Source: Bacillus sp. AFS088145 (lineage in GTDB: Bacteria; Bacillota; Bacilli; Bacillales; Bacillaceae_G). From it: DNA of 64,000 nt. Shown one piece after another: positions 34,247-43,553 of this stretch. The number at the start of each line of letters is the position of its first letter. The stretch's first letter is position 1. The stretch covers positions 7,621 through 71,620 of the forward strand of contig NZ_NUUX01000001.1 of NCBI RefSeq assembly GCF_002564465.1, read 5' to 3'. The position numbers were made by a program, and so were the translations under genes. Below the pieces are notes generated by a model. It worked only from the letters and a program-made list of their open reading frames with translations, ran no database searches and was not told the origin of the DNA.

Positions 34247-37200
34247 TTATTGTACTCCTAATTGACTCTTAACTGATTCTAAAGTACTTCCTTTATACTT
34301 TTTAACTGGTTTTGGAGGAGCTGGAATCCAAGGGTTTTGCATTAAATAATTTTTTTCAACAAATGCCAAGTCTTTCGCATCTACCGTACCGTCGAAGTTA
34401 ATATCTGCACTTCGTTTATTTGTTCCCCAATATGTTTGGATTGCTAATGCGTCCATCACATCGATTACATCGTCTTTGTTTACATCTCCAGCAGTTCCAT
34501 ATGGAGTCGTTTCTACACCTACTCTATAACCGTTACCATATAATTGACCATCTAATTCAAAACGAGCTTTAAGCGTTTTATAATAAGTTGTAAAATGACC
34601 TGGAATATCTTGGATAAACGTATAGTCATCTTTTGATGGATCAATTCCTGCAATAGTAAATGATGCATTTTTTGCGACTACATTTGATTTTACTACTTTT
34701 CCGTTACTATCAATTACTGTTAAAGTTGCCCCAGCTTTTGAGTAATCTTTTGTAGAATCAAGAGAACCAGAAGCAGTTTTAAATCCTTCTGCATGAATAT
34801 AGCCTACAAATTCAGTTTGGTCATTTAAGATCATCATTCCTGGTAAGTCTGTAAAAGCATTTGAAGTTACATTATCTACATTTGTAAACGTTGATGTAAC
34901 CGGGCTATTAAATGCACTTAGTGGGACAAACGCTATAGCTTGAGATGGCGTAATCGGTTTAGGAATTTTCAGAGTTAAATCTACCGTTGGAATATCGCCA
35001 TCAACGCCAGTAGTTCCATCAAAATTTACAGTAACATCAGATGATGTATTGCTTCCTGAAGGAGTTTGTTTTACGTCTAATGTCGCTCCAAGCTTTTGAG
35101 CTTCAGGATTCAATGAAATATTTGTAATTTTTGTACCTGAAGTATCTGTGAACTTATAGTTCGCTTTCTTTAATTTAGTTACATTATTTGCTGTTAACGT
35201 AATTGTTACTGTGTCCCCTGGTTTTGTTACTAATCGATGTTGGTTTAACGGAACATTTGGTTGACCATATACATAAGGCGTATGCTCATTTACGAAATAA
35301 TATTGACTTTGAAGATTACCGTTTGTTGCTTCATCCATCCCTTCAAATTTCACACTTAATACTTGATTTGGCGTCATTTGGATTTCATCAGATGCATTAC
35401 CGTCTTTATCAAGTGTCATATTTCCAGTTGGTAAAAATGAATTATAATAATGTAAAAGTTGATTTTGTGTCTGATCAGCAGTAATTCCAGCAGCTTGTTT
35501 TGCAGCGACATTATCATCTGTAATATGCCCTGTTACACCGACTGTAGCTTGTCCATCTTTATATTCAACGATTGTTTTTCCTGGTACCTCTCCGTCTACA
35601 TGAACATCCCATTTTGGTTTTGAACCATCTACAAATAAATCTTGAGTGATTACATATTGTTTTCCGTTATCATCTGTACCAATCATTTTTAATACATATT
35701 GCCCCGCTTTTGGTAAGACAACATTATCTGGGTTCAAATCTATTGGGTTATTCGCATCATTTGTAAACGGATAGTAGTAGCCGTAATATACGAATGGTAG
35801 TGAATAATCCACACCTTCATTGAAGTTCACTCCGTCCCACGAATTAATATATCCAATATCTTTACCAGTTTTCGGATCCGAAAGGAAGAGGTCAATTGTT
35901 CTCATATGTGATTTTAAGTTAATGTTAGCAGCATCAGTTCGATTCCATTTTTGGCTACTTTGAATAACTGATTCAGGCACTGATTTTTTATAAAGTTTAA
36001 AGTAATCAAATCCTTGCTCAATATAGTGTACACCAAATGGAATTCGATATGTTTCTGATGGATTGTCTTTGTTTGTATACACTACATAGCCTTCGTAAAT
36101 TCCTTTTTCAGCTGTTTTTGGAATATTCAAGGTAATAGTTGTTTTCTTTTGGCTAATCCCTTTTAATGTAACTGTTGAATCAGTTTGAACTGTTACATCA
36201 TTTGCTTGTGCATCTTTTGAACCACGCAGATTTGATTGGAAATTGACTTTTACATCAAATGTTTTCGATTTTTCTCCTCTATTCATTAACGTAACAGAAC
36301 GTGTGTTTGAATAGTCTGAACCATCAAATGCTACATTTCCAAAACTCAATGCACCTGTATCTTCATTAATTAGTTTTTCTTTTCCATTAATAATTGTTGG
36401 AGTTTTTTCTTTGACTTTAATTTCGATAGTTGAATGAATTGCGTTATAAGGATCAATTCGTCCAGCACCTTGCTCAAATACACTATATGGCTTACTTAAT
36501 GAATCTGCAGTATTCATTAATATTGCTTTTATATCTTCTGGTTGTAAATCAGGTTGTGCTTGTTTTAATAAAGCTGCGACTCCAGTTGTAAATGGTGTAG
36601 CCATCGATGTACCAGACATTCTTTGATAAGCATTTTTATAATCAGACGGATTATCTGGACTGTTTATAAAGCCTGGGACAGTTGATAATACACTCACACC
36701 CGGTGCCGTAATTTCTGGCTTAATATCATAGTTTACACGTGAAGGACCGCGAGAGCTAAAGTCTGCTAATGTATCTCCCTGAGTTTTCGCTTCACCTATA
36801 TCATTAAATGTAAAGTTAACAGATCCTGATTGTAGCTTTTGCTTCAAAGCAAGTCCATCTGCTTTAGTTAACGAGAACGTTGGGATAAAATTAACACCAT
36901 CTCCTAAGAAGGTTGGAATTTGTCCTTCAGTTGGATTGTCATTATACATAAGAACTGCTGCAGCGCCTTGTGACTTAGCGACCGAGATTTTAGAATCTAA
37001 TGTATAAGTTCCACGACTCATTAGAACAATTTTACCTTTTACATCCTTACCAGTATATGCTTCACCTAGATTTACATCTACAACCGAATTCGTAACACCT
37101 TTTAATTTTGAGATATCATCCCCAGCGCCTTTTGCCATCAAAAGTAATGATGCAGTTACATTGTCGATCGATCCTTTTCCTCCAAGTGTCGTAATTGGAA

Positions 37201-38419
37201 CACTGCTGGCACCAACTGTTAATGCTAGAGCTGCTGTACCAGGTGATCCTACGGTATACATCTTATTACCTGCATTTCCAGCTGCAACAACTGCTGTTAC
37301 TCCATTTAAAACTGCATTATTAATTGCGATACTAGTAGGATACATTGGGTCATTATAATTAGCACCTAAAGAAAGACTCATAATGTCCATTCCGTCTGCT
37401 ACTGCTCGATCGATTCCAGCTAAAATACCATCCGTCGTTCCACTGCCCCCAGGTCCAAGTACACGATATACATAAAGGTCAGCATCTGGAGCGATTCCAG
37501 TAGTTGCAAATTCGCTAGCATTTTTCCCTTGTCCTACAATCGTTCCGGATACATGTGTTCCGTGTTCAGTTACATAATTTGCTGCTCCAGAACTTCCTCC
37601 CGGCTTTCCAGCTTTTACCCAATCATCATTTGTCGTTTCCATCGGATCATTGTCATTATTGATGAAATCGTACCCGCCTTTAAAAGCGCCTTTTAGATCC
37701 GGATGATTGTAGTCTACCCCTGTGTCCAGTACAGCGACCTTTACCCCTTTACCTGTATAACCTTCTTGATGTAATTTATCGATTTGTAGGTATGATCGCT
37801 CGTCTGCCATTCCTTGGCCTTGTGTTTTAGCTGAATCTTCTGCTTTTTCTACTGGAAGATCTTCCTTAACAGTTTCATTACTATAAATCGCTTTAACAGC
37901 TTTTGAATTTAGAAGAGTTTTAACTTTATTTGCAGGAATCTTTAATGAGACTCCATTGAACGCATTTTTATATTTTCTACTTATTTTATATGTCGTGTCA
38001 TCATCGCTTGATAGCTTTTGCAAGTCTTTGTCAAATGTTTCATGATCGGCATCTTCTAAACTTTTAGCCTCACTATCAGATAAGCTATTACCTTTTAAAG
38101 CTGCTTCAAGCACCGCCACTTTATGTGGCTTTTGATTGAATTGTACAATTACAGAAACATCTTCTGAACTATCTATATTAACATCTGGATTTAAGAATAA
38201 TCCGGATTGATCATTCTTCGAAATCTGTGTTAAAGCCTCTCTTTGAGCAGGTGTTAAATTAGCTAAAATCGACTCTGCATTCGTATCGAATGTCGCAGCC
38301 TTTACCTTTGACGATGAATTAAAATATGAAGCATGAAAACTACTAGAAATCAAACCTACACCTAATGTAATAACTGTAGCATTTTTTACAATTTTTTTAT
38401 TTGTAAACTTCTTCCCCAT
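34247..38419 (-). CDS. Secreted S8 serine protease with cohesin-like and dockerin modules (protease 1)
   Basis: 1390 aa from the ATG behind GCAGGAGGACTGGAAA. Signal peptide about 1-42; I9-type propeptide about 50-185; S8 domain with D232 (VLDTGVDYNHPDL), H286 (EHGTHVSG), oxyanion N382 and S605 (SGTSMATP); a PA domain is inserted between N382 and S605 (about 410-545). Fn3-like and beta-sandwich modules follow to about 1000, then a cohesin-like segment (PGDTVTITLTANNVTKLK), a carboxypeptidase-regulatory-like module, a dockerin with intact loops DVNKDDVIDVMD and DINFDGTVDAKD, and the tail YKGSTLESVKSQLGVQ. Domain boundaries are estimates. Extracellular endoprotease; substrates and partner unknown. 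It is the most divergent of the four complete dockerin copies. Confidence 0.9.
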   Translation of the reverse strand: MGKKFTNKKIVKNATVITLGVGLISSSFHASYFNSSSKVKAATFDTNAESILANLTPAQREALTQISKNDQSGLFLNPDVNIDSSEDVSVIVQFNQKPHKVAVLEAALKGNSLSDSEAKSLEDADHETFDKDLQKLSSDDDTTYKISRKYKNAFNGVSLKIPANKVKTLLNSKAVKAIYSNETVKEDLPVEKAEDSAKTQGQGMADERSYLQIDKLHQEGYTGKGVKVAVLDTGVDYNHPDLKGAFKGGYDFINNDNDPMETTNDDWVKAGKPGGSSGAANYVTEHGTHVSGTIVGQGKNASEFATTGIAPDADLYVYRVLGPGGSGTTDGILAGIDRAVADGMDIMSLSLGANYNDPMYPTSIAINNAVLNGVTAVVAAGNAGNKMYTVGSPGTAALALTVGASSVPITTLGGKGSIDNVTASLLLMAKGAGDDISKLKGVTNSVVDVNLGEAYTGKDVKGKIVLMSRGTYTLDSKISVAKSQGAAAVLMYNDNPTEGQIPTFLGDGVNFIPTFSLTKADGLALKQKLQSGSVNFTFNDIGEAKTQGDTLADFSSRGPSRVNYDIKPEITAPGVSVLSTVPGFINSPDNPSDYKNAYQRMSGTSMATPFTTGVAALLKQAQPDLQPEDIKAILMNTADSLSKPYSVFEQGAGRIDPYNAIHSTIEIKVKEKTPTIINGKEKLINEDTGALSFGNVAFDGSDYSNTRSVTLMNRGEKSKTFDVKVNFQSNLRGSKDAQANDVTVQTDSTVTLKGISQKKTTITLNIPKTAEKGIYEGYVVYTNKDNPSETYRIPFGVHYIEQGFDYFKLYKKSVPESVIQSSQKWNRTDAANINLKSHMRTIDLFLSDPKTGKDIGYINSWDGVNFNEGVDYSLPFVYYGYYYPFTNDANNPIDLNPDNVVLPKAGQYVLKMIGTDDNGKQYVITQDLFVDGSKPKWDVHVDGEVPGKTIVEYKDGQATVGVTGHITDDNVAAKQAAGITADQTQNQLLHYYNSFLPTGNMTLDKDGNASDEIQMTPNQVLSVKFEGMDEATNGNLQSQYYFVNEHTPYVYGQPNVPLNQHRLVTKPGDTVTITLTANNVTKLKKANYKFTDTSGTKITNISLNPEAQKLGATLDVKQTPSGSNTSSDVTVNFDGTTGVDGDIPTVDLTLKIPKPITPSQAIAFVPLSAFNSPVTSTFTNVDNVTSNAFTDLPGMMILNDQTEFVGYIHAEGFKTASGSLDSTKDYSKAGATLTVIDSNGKVVKSNVVAKNASFTIAGIDPSKDDYTFIQDIPGHFTTYYKTLKARFELDGQLYGNGYRVGVETTPYGTAGDVNKDDVIDVMDALAIQTYWGTNKRSADINFDGTVDAKDLAFVEKNYLMQNPWIPAPPKPVKKYKGSTLESVKSQLGVQ

Positions 38420-38566
38420 TTTCCAGTCCTCCTGCATGTTTATTGATCTGTACTGATTGAAAATCATTCTAAATCTATTAATAGATTTTCTTTAATTGAA
38501 TAGAATCGAACAGATAATCTATCAAATTCCGACTAAATTCTTTCCCCTTCCCTATTTATTGACTTA

Positions 38567-38595
38567 ATTATACGTAATCTGAATTTTCTGGTAAA
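38567..38595 (-). promoter_or_regulatory. Conserved promoter of dockerin protease 1
   Basis: On the minus strand TTTACC (38590-38595), 17-nt spacer, TATAAT (38567-38572). The spacer begins AGAAAATTC, as in the two paralogous promoters at 43182 and 47854, and TAGGGAAGGGG lies just downstream in each. Confidence 0.75.
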
Positions 38596-38760
38596 ATTAA
38601 AAATAATTCAAGATTAATAAGAGAATCTAATTTTTCCTAAATTCAAAAAGTATGCTAAATCACTTTTTAGATCCTACCTTTTATCTATCTTTGTTAAGAA
38701 AAACCCATGGTTTATCAGCAGATTATAATTAAATAGTAAATAAAGTAGCCTCATTGACTG

Positions 38761-38820
38761 GCGAGCCTTTTAGACTAAGCCAGAGATGCATCTACTCATT
38801 GCCTTAAATTGGTAACACTT
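38761..38820. repeat. Dispersed intergenic repeat, copy B (diverged)
   Basis: Shares GGCGAGCCTTTTAGACTAAG and CAGAG with copy C (48138) and keeps TTAAATTGGTAAC, but the remaining half of the hairpin is lost. Lies between a terminator and the protease 1 promoter. Confidence 0.5.
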
Positions 38821-38857
38821 TCATGTAATCTATTACAGTCCTGATTTACACTCTCTA

Positions 38858-38888
38858 AAAAAAGAGAAGCTGAAATTATCAGCTTCCC
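38858..38888 (-). terminator. Intrinsic terminator of dockerin protease 2
   Basis: GAAGCTGA (38866-38873) pairs with TCAGCTTC (38879-38886); on the minus strand TCTTTTTTT follows. Confidence 0.8.
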
Positions 38889-38916
38889 TTTGCGTACAAA
38901 CACTTATATTAAATCT

Positions 38917-41900
38917 TTACTGTAAACCTAACTGACTTAATACTGTATCTAATGTTGCACCTTTATAAGAAGTTTTCGCTTTAGGTTCATTTTCTACAGT
39001 TGGATTTTGTAAACCATAGTTCTTAACAACATAGTTCATGTCTTTAGCGTCTACAACTTTATCAAAGTTAAAATCTGCAGAAGCTTTATTTGTACCCCAA
39101 TACGTTTGTACAGCTAAAGCATCTAAAATATCGATAACATTGTCTTTATTTGTATCTCCAGCTGCGGCAATTGGTAAATTGTATCTAATTCGTTTTCCAA
39201 CGATTTCACCACGAACATCACTGTACAATTCAAATTTTTGATTCATCGTAAAGTAACCTGGCACTTCAACTTTCAGTGTATAAGGATTTATATCAGCTTT
39301 AAGTCCATCAATTAAATAGCTACCATATCGATCTGTAACTGGAGACTCAACAACTGTTTTCCCATCAAAAGAGGTAACCGTTACTTTTGCACCAATTTTA
39401 CTTTGATCAATTGCATAATTTAGTCCTTTAATTGGATCAACTGCTGCTTCTGGTCTTAATGCTCCCTCTAATCTTGAATACATTGTTTTTACTTTATAGC
39501 TTTCCATATAAGCATAAACATTGTTCGTCACAACATTTGATTGATCAATTGTTGTTCCACTCATACCAAACCAGTTAATACTATCTGTTGTCCATTTGTT
39601 AGCAGTTTTTAGGTCAAAATTAAATAACGGTAAATCTTCTGGTAATGCTTTATCACCTAAATAATTAAATGTAAAAATATACTTCGTTGGTGTACTTTCT
39701 ACACTAACCTGTGCATCACCATACTTTTTAACTGCATCATTTACAACTACATTCTCAACTGAAGCATAACTATCTTTTATCATTGTAATTTTAGTTGTTT
39801 TTAAATTTTTTACATTATTCGAACGAACGGTATAGCTTACACTATCACCTGTTGTAACGGTTTGTTTATTTGCTTTTACATAGAAATATGGTAAATTTTG
39901 ATCTACAAAAACGACTCTTAACATATTAGATGCATTACCATTAAAGTTTCTTGCCGCATCAAAACCATAAAACTGAACTTGTAATGGATCTGCTTGTTTT
40001 CTCACTAAAATTTTATCAGTGTAATTTCCATTTTTATCTGTATGGATTGGATTTGTAGGAAATCCGCCATTATAAAATGAAACAACTGAATTGTTTGATT
40101 GATCGACAGGTAATCCTAAGCGAGTTGCTTCTTCTGTTTCTGGATCATGTAAGTTTATGTTAAAGTCATATAGAAATTCTCCATTCGAATCAAATTGACT
40201 ATCTTTAACTTCAATAACTTTTTGATCCAACGAATCAAAACTTGAAGTCATTGTTGGTGCCCCAACTTCATAAATGAAATCAGATGACGCTGAGAACGTT
40301 TTCCCTTGATCATTTGTACCAACTAGTCTCAATTTATAATGACCCGTTTTTACAAATACAGGTTGTCTACTAATTGGATTTTTCGAATCACCTGTAAATG
40401 GATAATAAATTGTATTAAATGCACGAGTATAATACTCTTGATTTTCATTTACTGCCATCGCATTAAATGTTCCTACTAATCCAAGATCTTCGCCAGTAGT
40501 TGGATCTTGTAATACTAGATCTATCGTCTTCATATGTGTTTTTAGCGTAAATGTAATATCTAAAAATGGATATGCATTTGCTGGCCATGCTGTGTCTGTA
40601 CTAAACATTGGATTATCGGTATTAAATTTATCAATACCTTCGTTTACAACTCGTCCACCAAATGGAATTTGGTAAGTTTCAGTCGGATCTGAGGAATTCG
40701 TGAAAGTAATATATCCTTCATATGTTCCTTTTTCGGCAGTTTTAGGAATGTTTAAGTTAAACTTAATCGTTTTTTGACTAATTCCATTTAATTTAACTGA
40801 AGTTGGTCCTTCTAACGTTACGCCATTTGATGCTGCATCTTTTGATCCTCTTAATCCCGTTTGGAATTTAACATTAACATTGAATGTTTTTTCCTTTTCG
40901 CTACGATTTTTTAACGTAACAGTTTTAGAGTCAGAAATATCTTCACCATCAAATCCATAAGACCCAAAGCTCATTGCACCTGTTAATTCTGTAATTAATT
41001 TTTGTTTTCCATTCACAAACATAGGTGTTTTATCATTTACTTCTAACTCAACGTTTGAATGAATTGCTTCATAAGCGTCTACTCGTCCACTTCCTACCTC
41101 ATATACACTATAATTTTTAGATAGTGGATCTGCTGTATTCATTAAAATCGACTTTACATCTTCTGGCTTAAGATCTTTATTCGATTGAAGTAATAATGCT
41201 GATACACCTGCGACATACGGTGTAGCCATTGAAGTACCTGATAAACGTGAATAAGCATATTTATAATCTTCTGTATGTGTTCCATCTACTGTTCGATCAT
41301 TTACATAAAACGGAACCGTTGAAAGTATTGAAACACCTGGTGCTGTTACTTCTGGTTTAATATCGTAGTTAACACGACTTGGACCTCTCGAACTGAACGT
41401 AGCTAATTCATCAGATGCCGTTTGAATTTTCTTGAAATCACCAAAAGTGAAATCTGATTTACCATCTTTTAATGCTGCAGAAATCACTGAACCCTCATCA
41501 AATGAAACTGAGAATGAAGGAATCGCATTCATTGATTCACCAAGGAATGTCTGAATTGCTCCCTCTGCCTTGTTTGCTGCATCGTTAGCCATGATAACAC
41601 CCACAGCACCTTGTGCTTTGGCATATGCAACTTTAGAGTCTAATGTATAAACTCCTCGGTTCATGAACACTAATTTTCCTTTTACATCCTTATTTTGATA
41701 GCCACTTGGATCTCCAAGTCCTACATCGACAAGTTGTACAGTTTTTCCTTTTAATGTAGTTAGGTCATCTTTATAGTTTTTCGTCAATTGTCTTATATTG
41801 TAACTTTTTCCATTATTCACGCCTGTATATTGATAAATATCAATTGCAACTGAAGATGCTCCAACTGTTAATGCTAATGCAGCCGCTCCCGGCGATCCAA

Positions 41901-43047
41901 GAGTAAACATTTTATCGCCACTATTACCTGCAGCTACAACGGTCGTAACTCCACTTAATACGGCATTGTTTACAGCAATAGAAGTTGCAAAAAGTGGATC
42001 ATTTATTGTTGCTCCTAGCGACATGTTAATGACATCCATACCATCTTGTACTGCTCGATCAATCCCAGCAATGATCGCATCACTTGTCCCGCCACCACCT
42101 GCGCCAAGTACTCGGTAAGCGTATAGGTCCGCTTCAGGTGCCGCACCAACTGTTTTATACTCACTATTTGATACACCGCGTCCACCAATAATACCAGCAA
42201 CATGTGTTCCATGTTCAGTATAATAGTCCGCTCCATTTTGAGATCCCGGTTTTCCTGCCTTCACCCAATCCGCATACGTTGTTTCCATTGGATCATTATC
42301 GTTATTAACAAAATCATATCCACCTTTATATGCATCCTTTAAATCCGGGTGGTTATAATCCATACCAGTGTCTAAAATTCCTACTTTAATTCCTTTACCT
42401 GTAAAACCTTCCGCATGTAAACGATCTAAACCATCGTATGGAGTATAATTTGCTACTTTAGCTTCATCAGTTTTTAGCTGATCATTTTCTACTTCTGGAG
42501 GGTCTATCGAAAATTTTTCGTTACTCCAAACTGTTTTAACAGCTTTTGATTTTAATAGATTTTTAATTTGATTTGCTGGTAGGCTCATTGAGACACCGTT
42601 AAATGCATGCTTATAGGAGCGATTAATCTTATAATTTATTTTTTTATTTTCATCACCAGTTAATACTTTCTCTACATCATTTGAAAAAGATTCGTGATCC
42701 TGATCTACTAGATTATTAGCATCGGTTTCAGATAAAGTTTTACCTTCTACACTTGCTTCAAGTTTAGCAATTTTTGCTGGTTTATTATTAAACTCTACTA
42801 TGACACTAGTTTGATCTGAAGAGTTTAAGTCAGTGTCTTTAGAAATTTGAAGACCAGTTTCTTCGTTTGTTGTAAGCTGATTTAAGGCCGCTCTTTGTTC
42901 AGAAGTTAAATTTGCCAAAATATCATCTACATTCCTTGGACTAGCTGCTTTTGTGTTTTGAGTTACATGTCCAAGTGAACCTAATATAAAACTAGATGTT
43001 AAAGCTAAAACAGAAAAACTTTTTAACAATTTACTCTTTTTCCCCAT
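38917..43047 (-). CDS. Secreted S8 serine protease with cohesin-like and dockerin modules (protease 2)
   Basis: 1376 aa. Signal peptide about 1-35 (ends NTKAA); I9-type propeptide 45-185; catalytic D226 (GILDTGMDYNHPDL), H279 (EHGTHVAG), N375 and S606 (SGTSMATP); PA insert about 400-545. Fn3-like and Ig-like modules follow, then the cohesin-like segment from ANKQTVTTGDSVSYTVRSNN, a carboxypeptidase-regulatory-like module, and the dockerin with GDTNKDNVIDILD and ADFNFDKVVDAKD. The tail is YKGATLDTVLSQLGLQ. AAGGAGATTGGAGAA precedes the ATG. It is very close to protease 3 in the catalytic half, which points to recent duplication or gene conversion. Transcribed alone from the conserved promoter at 43182. 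Confidence 0.92.
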   Translation of the reverse strand: MGKKSKLLKSFSVLALTSSFILGSLGHVTQNTKAASPRNVDDILANLTSEQRAALNQLTTNEETGLQISKDTDLNSSDQTSVIVEFNNKPAKIAKLEASVEGKTLSETDANNLVDQDHESFSNDVEKVLTGDENKKINYKINRSYKHAFNGVSMSLPANQIKNLLKSKAVKTVWSNEKFSIDPPEVENDQLKTDEAKVANYTPYDGLDRLHAEGFTGKGIKVGILDTGMDYNHPDLKDAYKGGYDFVNNDNDPMETTYADWVKAGKPGSQNGADYYTEHGTHVAGIIGGRGVSNSEYKTVGAAPEADLYAYRVLGAGGGGTSDAIIAGIDRAVQDGMDVINMSLGATINDPLFATSIAVNNAVLSGVTTVVAAGNSGDKMFTLGSPGAAALALTVGASSVAIDIYQYTGVNNGKSYNIRQLTKNYKDDLTTLKGKTVQLVDVGLGDPSGYQNKDVKGKLVFMNRGVYTLDSKVAYAKAQGAVGVIMANDAANKAEGAIQTFLGESMNAIPSFSVSFDEGSVISAALKDGKSDFTFGDFKKIQTASDELATFSSRGPSRVNYDIKPEVTAPGVSILSTVPFYVNDRTVDGTHTEDYKYAYSRLSGTSMATPYVAGVSALLLQSNKDLKPEDVKSILMNTADPLSKNYSVYEVGSGRVDAYEAIHSNVELEVNDKTPMFVNGKQKLITELTGAMSFGSYGFDGEDISDSKTVTLKNRSEKEKTFNVNVKFQTGLRGSKDAASNGVTLEGPTSVKLNGISQKTIKFNLNIPKTAEKGTYEGYITFTNSSDPTETYQIPFGGRVVNEGIDKFNTDNPMFSTDTAWPANAYPFLDITFTLKTHMKTIDLVLQDPTTGEDLGLVGTFNAMAVNENQEYYTRAFNTIYYPFTGDSKNPISRQPVFVKTGHYKLRLVGTNDQGKTFSASSDFIYEVGAPTMTSSFDSLDQKVIEVKDSQFDSNGEFLYDFNINLHDPETEEATRLGLPVDQSNNSVVSFYNGGFPTNPIHTDKNGNYTDKILVRKQADPLQVQFYGFDAARNFNGNASNMLRVVFVDQNLPYFYVKANKQTVTTGDSVSYTVRSNNVKNLKTTKITMIKDSYASVENVVVNDAVKKYGDAQVSVESTPTKYIFTFNYLGDKALPEDLPLFNFDLKTANKWTTDSINWFGMSGTTIDQSNVVTNNVYAYMESYKVKTMYSRLEGALRPEAAVDPIKGLNYAIDQSKIGAKVTVTSFDGKTVVESPVTDRYGSYLIDGLKADINPYTLKVEVPGYFTMNQKFELYSDVRGEIVGKRIRYNLPIAAAGDTNKDNVIDILDALAVQTYWGTNKASADFNFDKVVDAKDMNYVVKNYGLQNPTVENEPKAKTSYKGATLDTVLSQLGLQ

Positions 43048-43181
43048 TTCTCCAATCTCCTTATAAATATACTGTTTATTTTGATAGAAATTGTTCGATT
43101 TATCTCAAATTTTCTTAAAAACGAACGCATAATCTATCAATTTACGACTCGTTTCTATCCCCTTCCCTATATAATGATTTC

Positions 43182-43210
43182 ATTATACGTAATCAGAATT
43201 TTCTGGTAAA
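43182..43210 (-). promoter_or_regulatory. Conserved promoter of dockerin protease 2
   Basis: On the minus strand TTTACC (43205-43210), 17-nt spacer AGAAAATTCTGATTACG with the inverted repeat CAGAA-AA-TTCTG, then TATAAT (43182-43187). TAGGGAAGGGGA follows about 10 nt downstream. The remaining gap up to 43505 is AT-rich with nothing else seen. Confidence 0.8.
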
Positions 43211-43506
43211 ATTAAAAATTATCAAACTTTAATAACTAAATCTTATTTTTGCGAAATGTATTCTATCGAATTGAAATAACACTTTTGAAGTATTTTTTGT
43301 GTCTCAAATCTTTATTGATATAATTTCCACATCAGCACTGACGTTTTTTTGATAAAATGTTTTGTGAAAAATATACTAAAAATACGTAATGAATTTCGCT
43401 TATTGTATAGTGCTCAGTTTCTGCCAACAGAAAATGAACATCCTAAGTCGAAAATTAGTTTATCTTATTAATAGATTTTCACCTATTTTGCTAAAACAGA
43501 CATATT

Positions 43507-43536
43507 AAAAAAGAGAAGCCGCTATACGACTTCCCC
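43507..43536 (-). terminator. Intrinsic terminator of dockerin protease 3
   Basis: On the minus strand GAAGTCG and CGGCTTC form an imperfect hairpin followed by TCTTTTTT. Confidence 0.65.
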
Positions 43537-43553
43537 TTTCCAATTGATTTTTA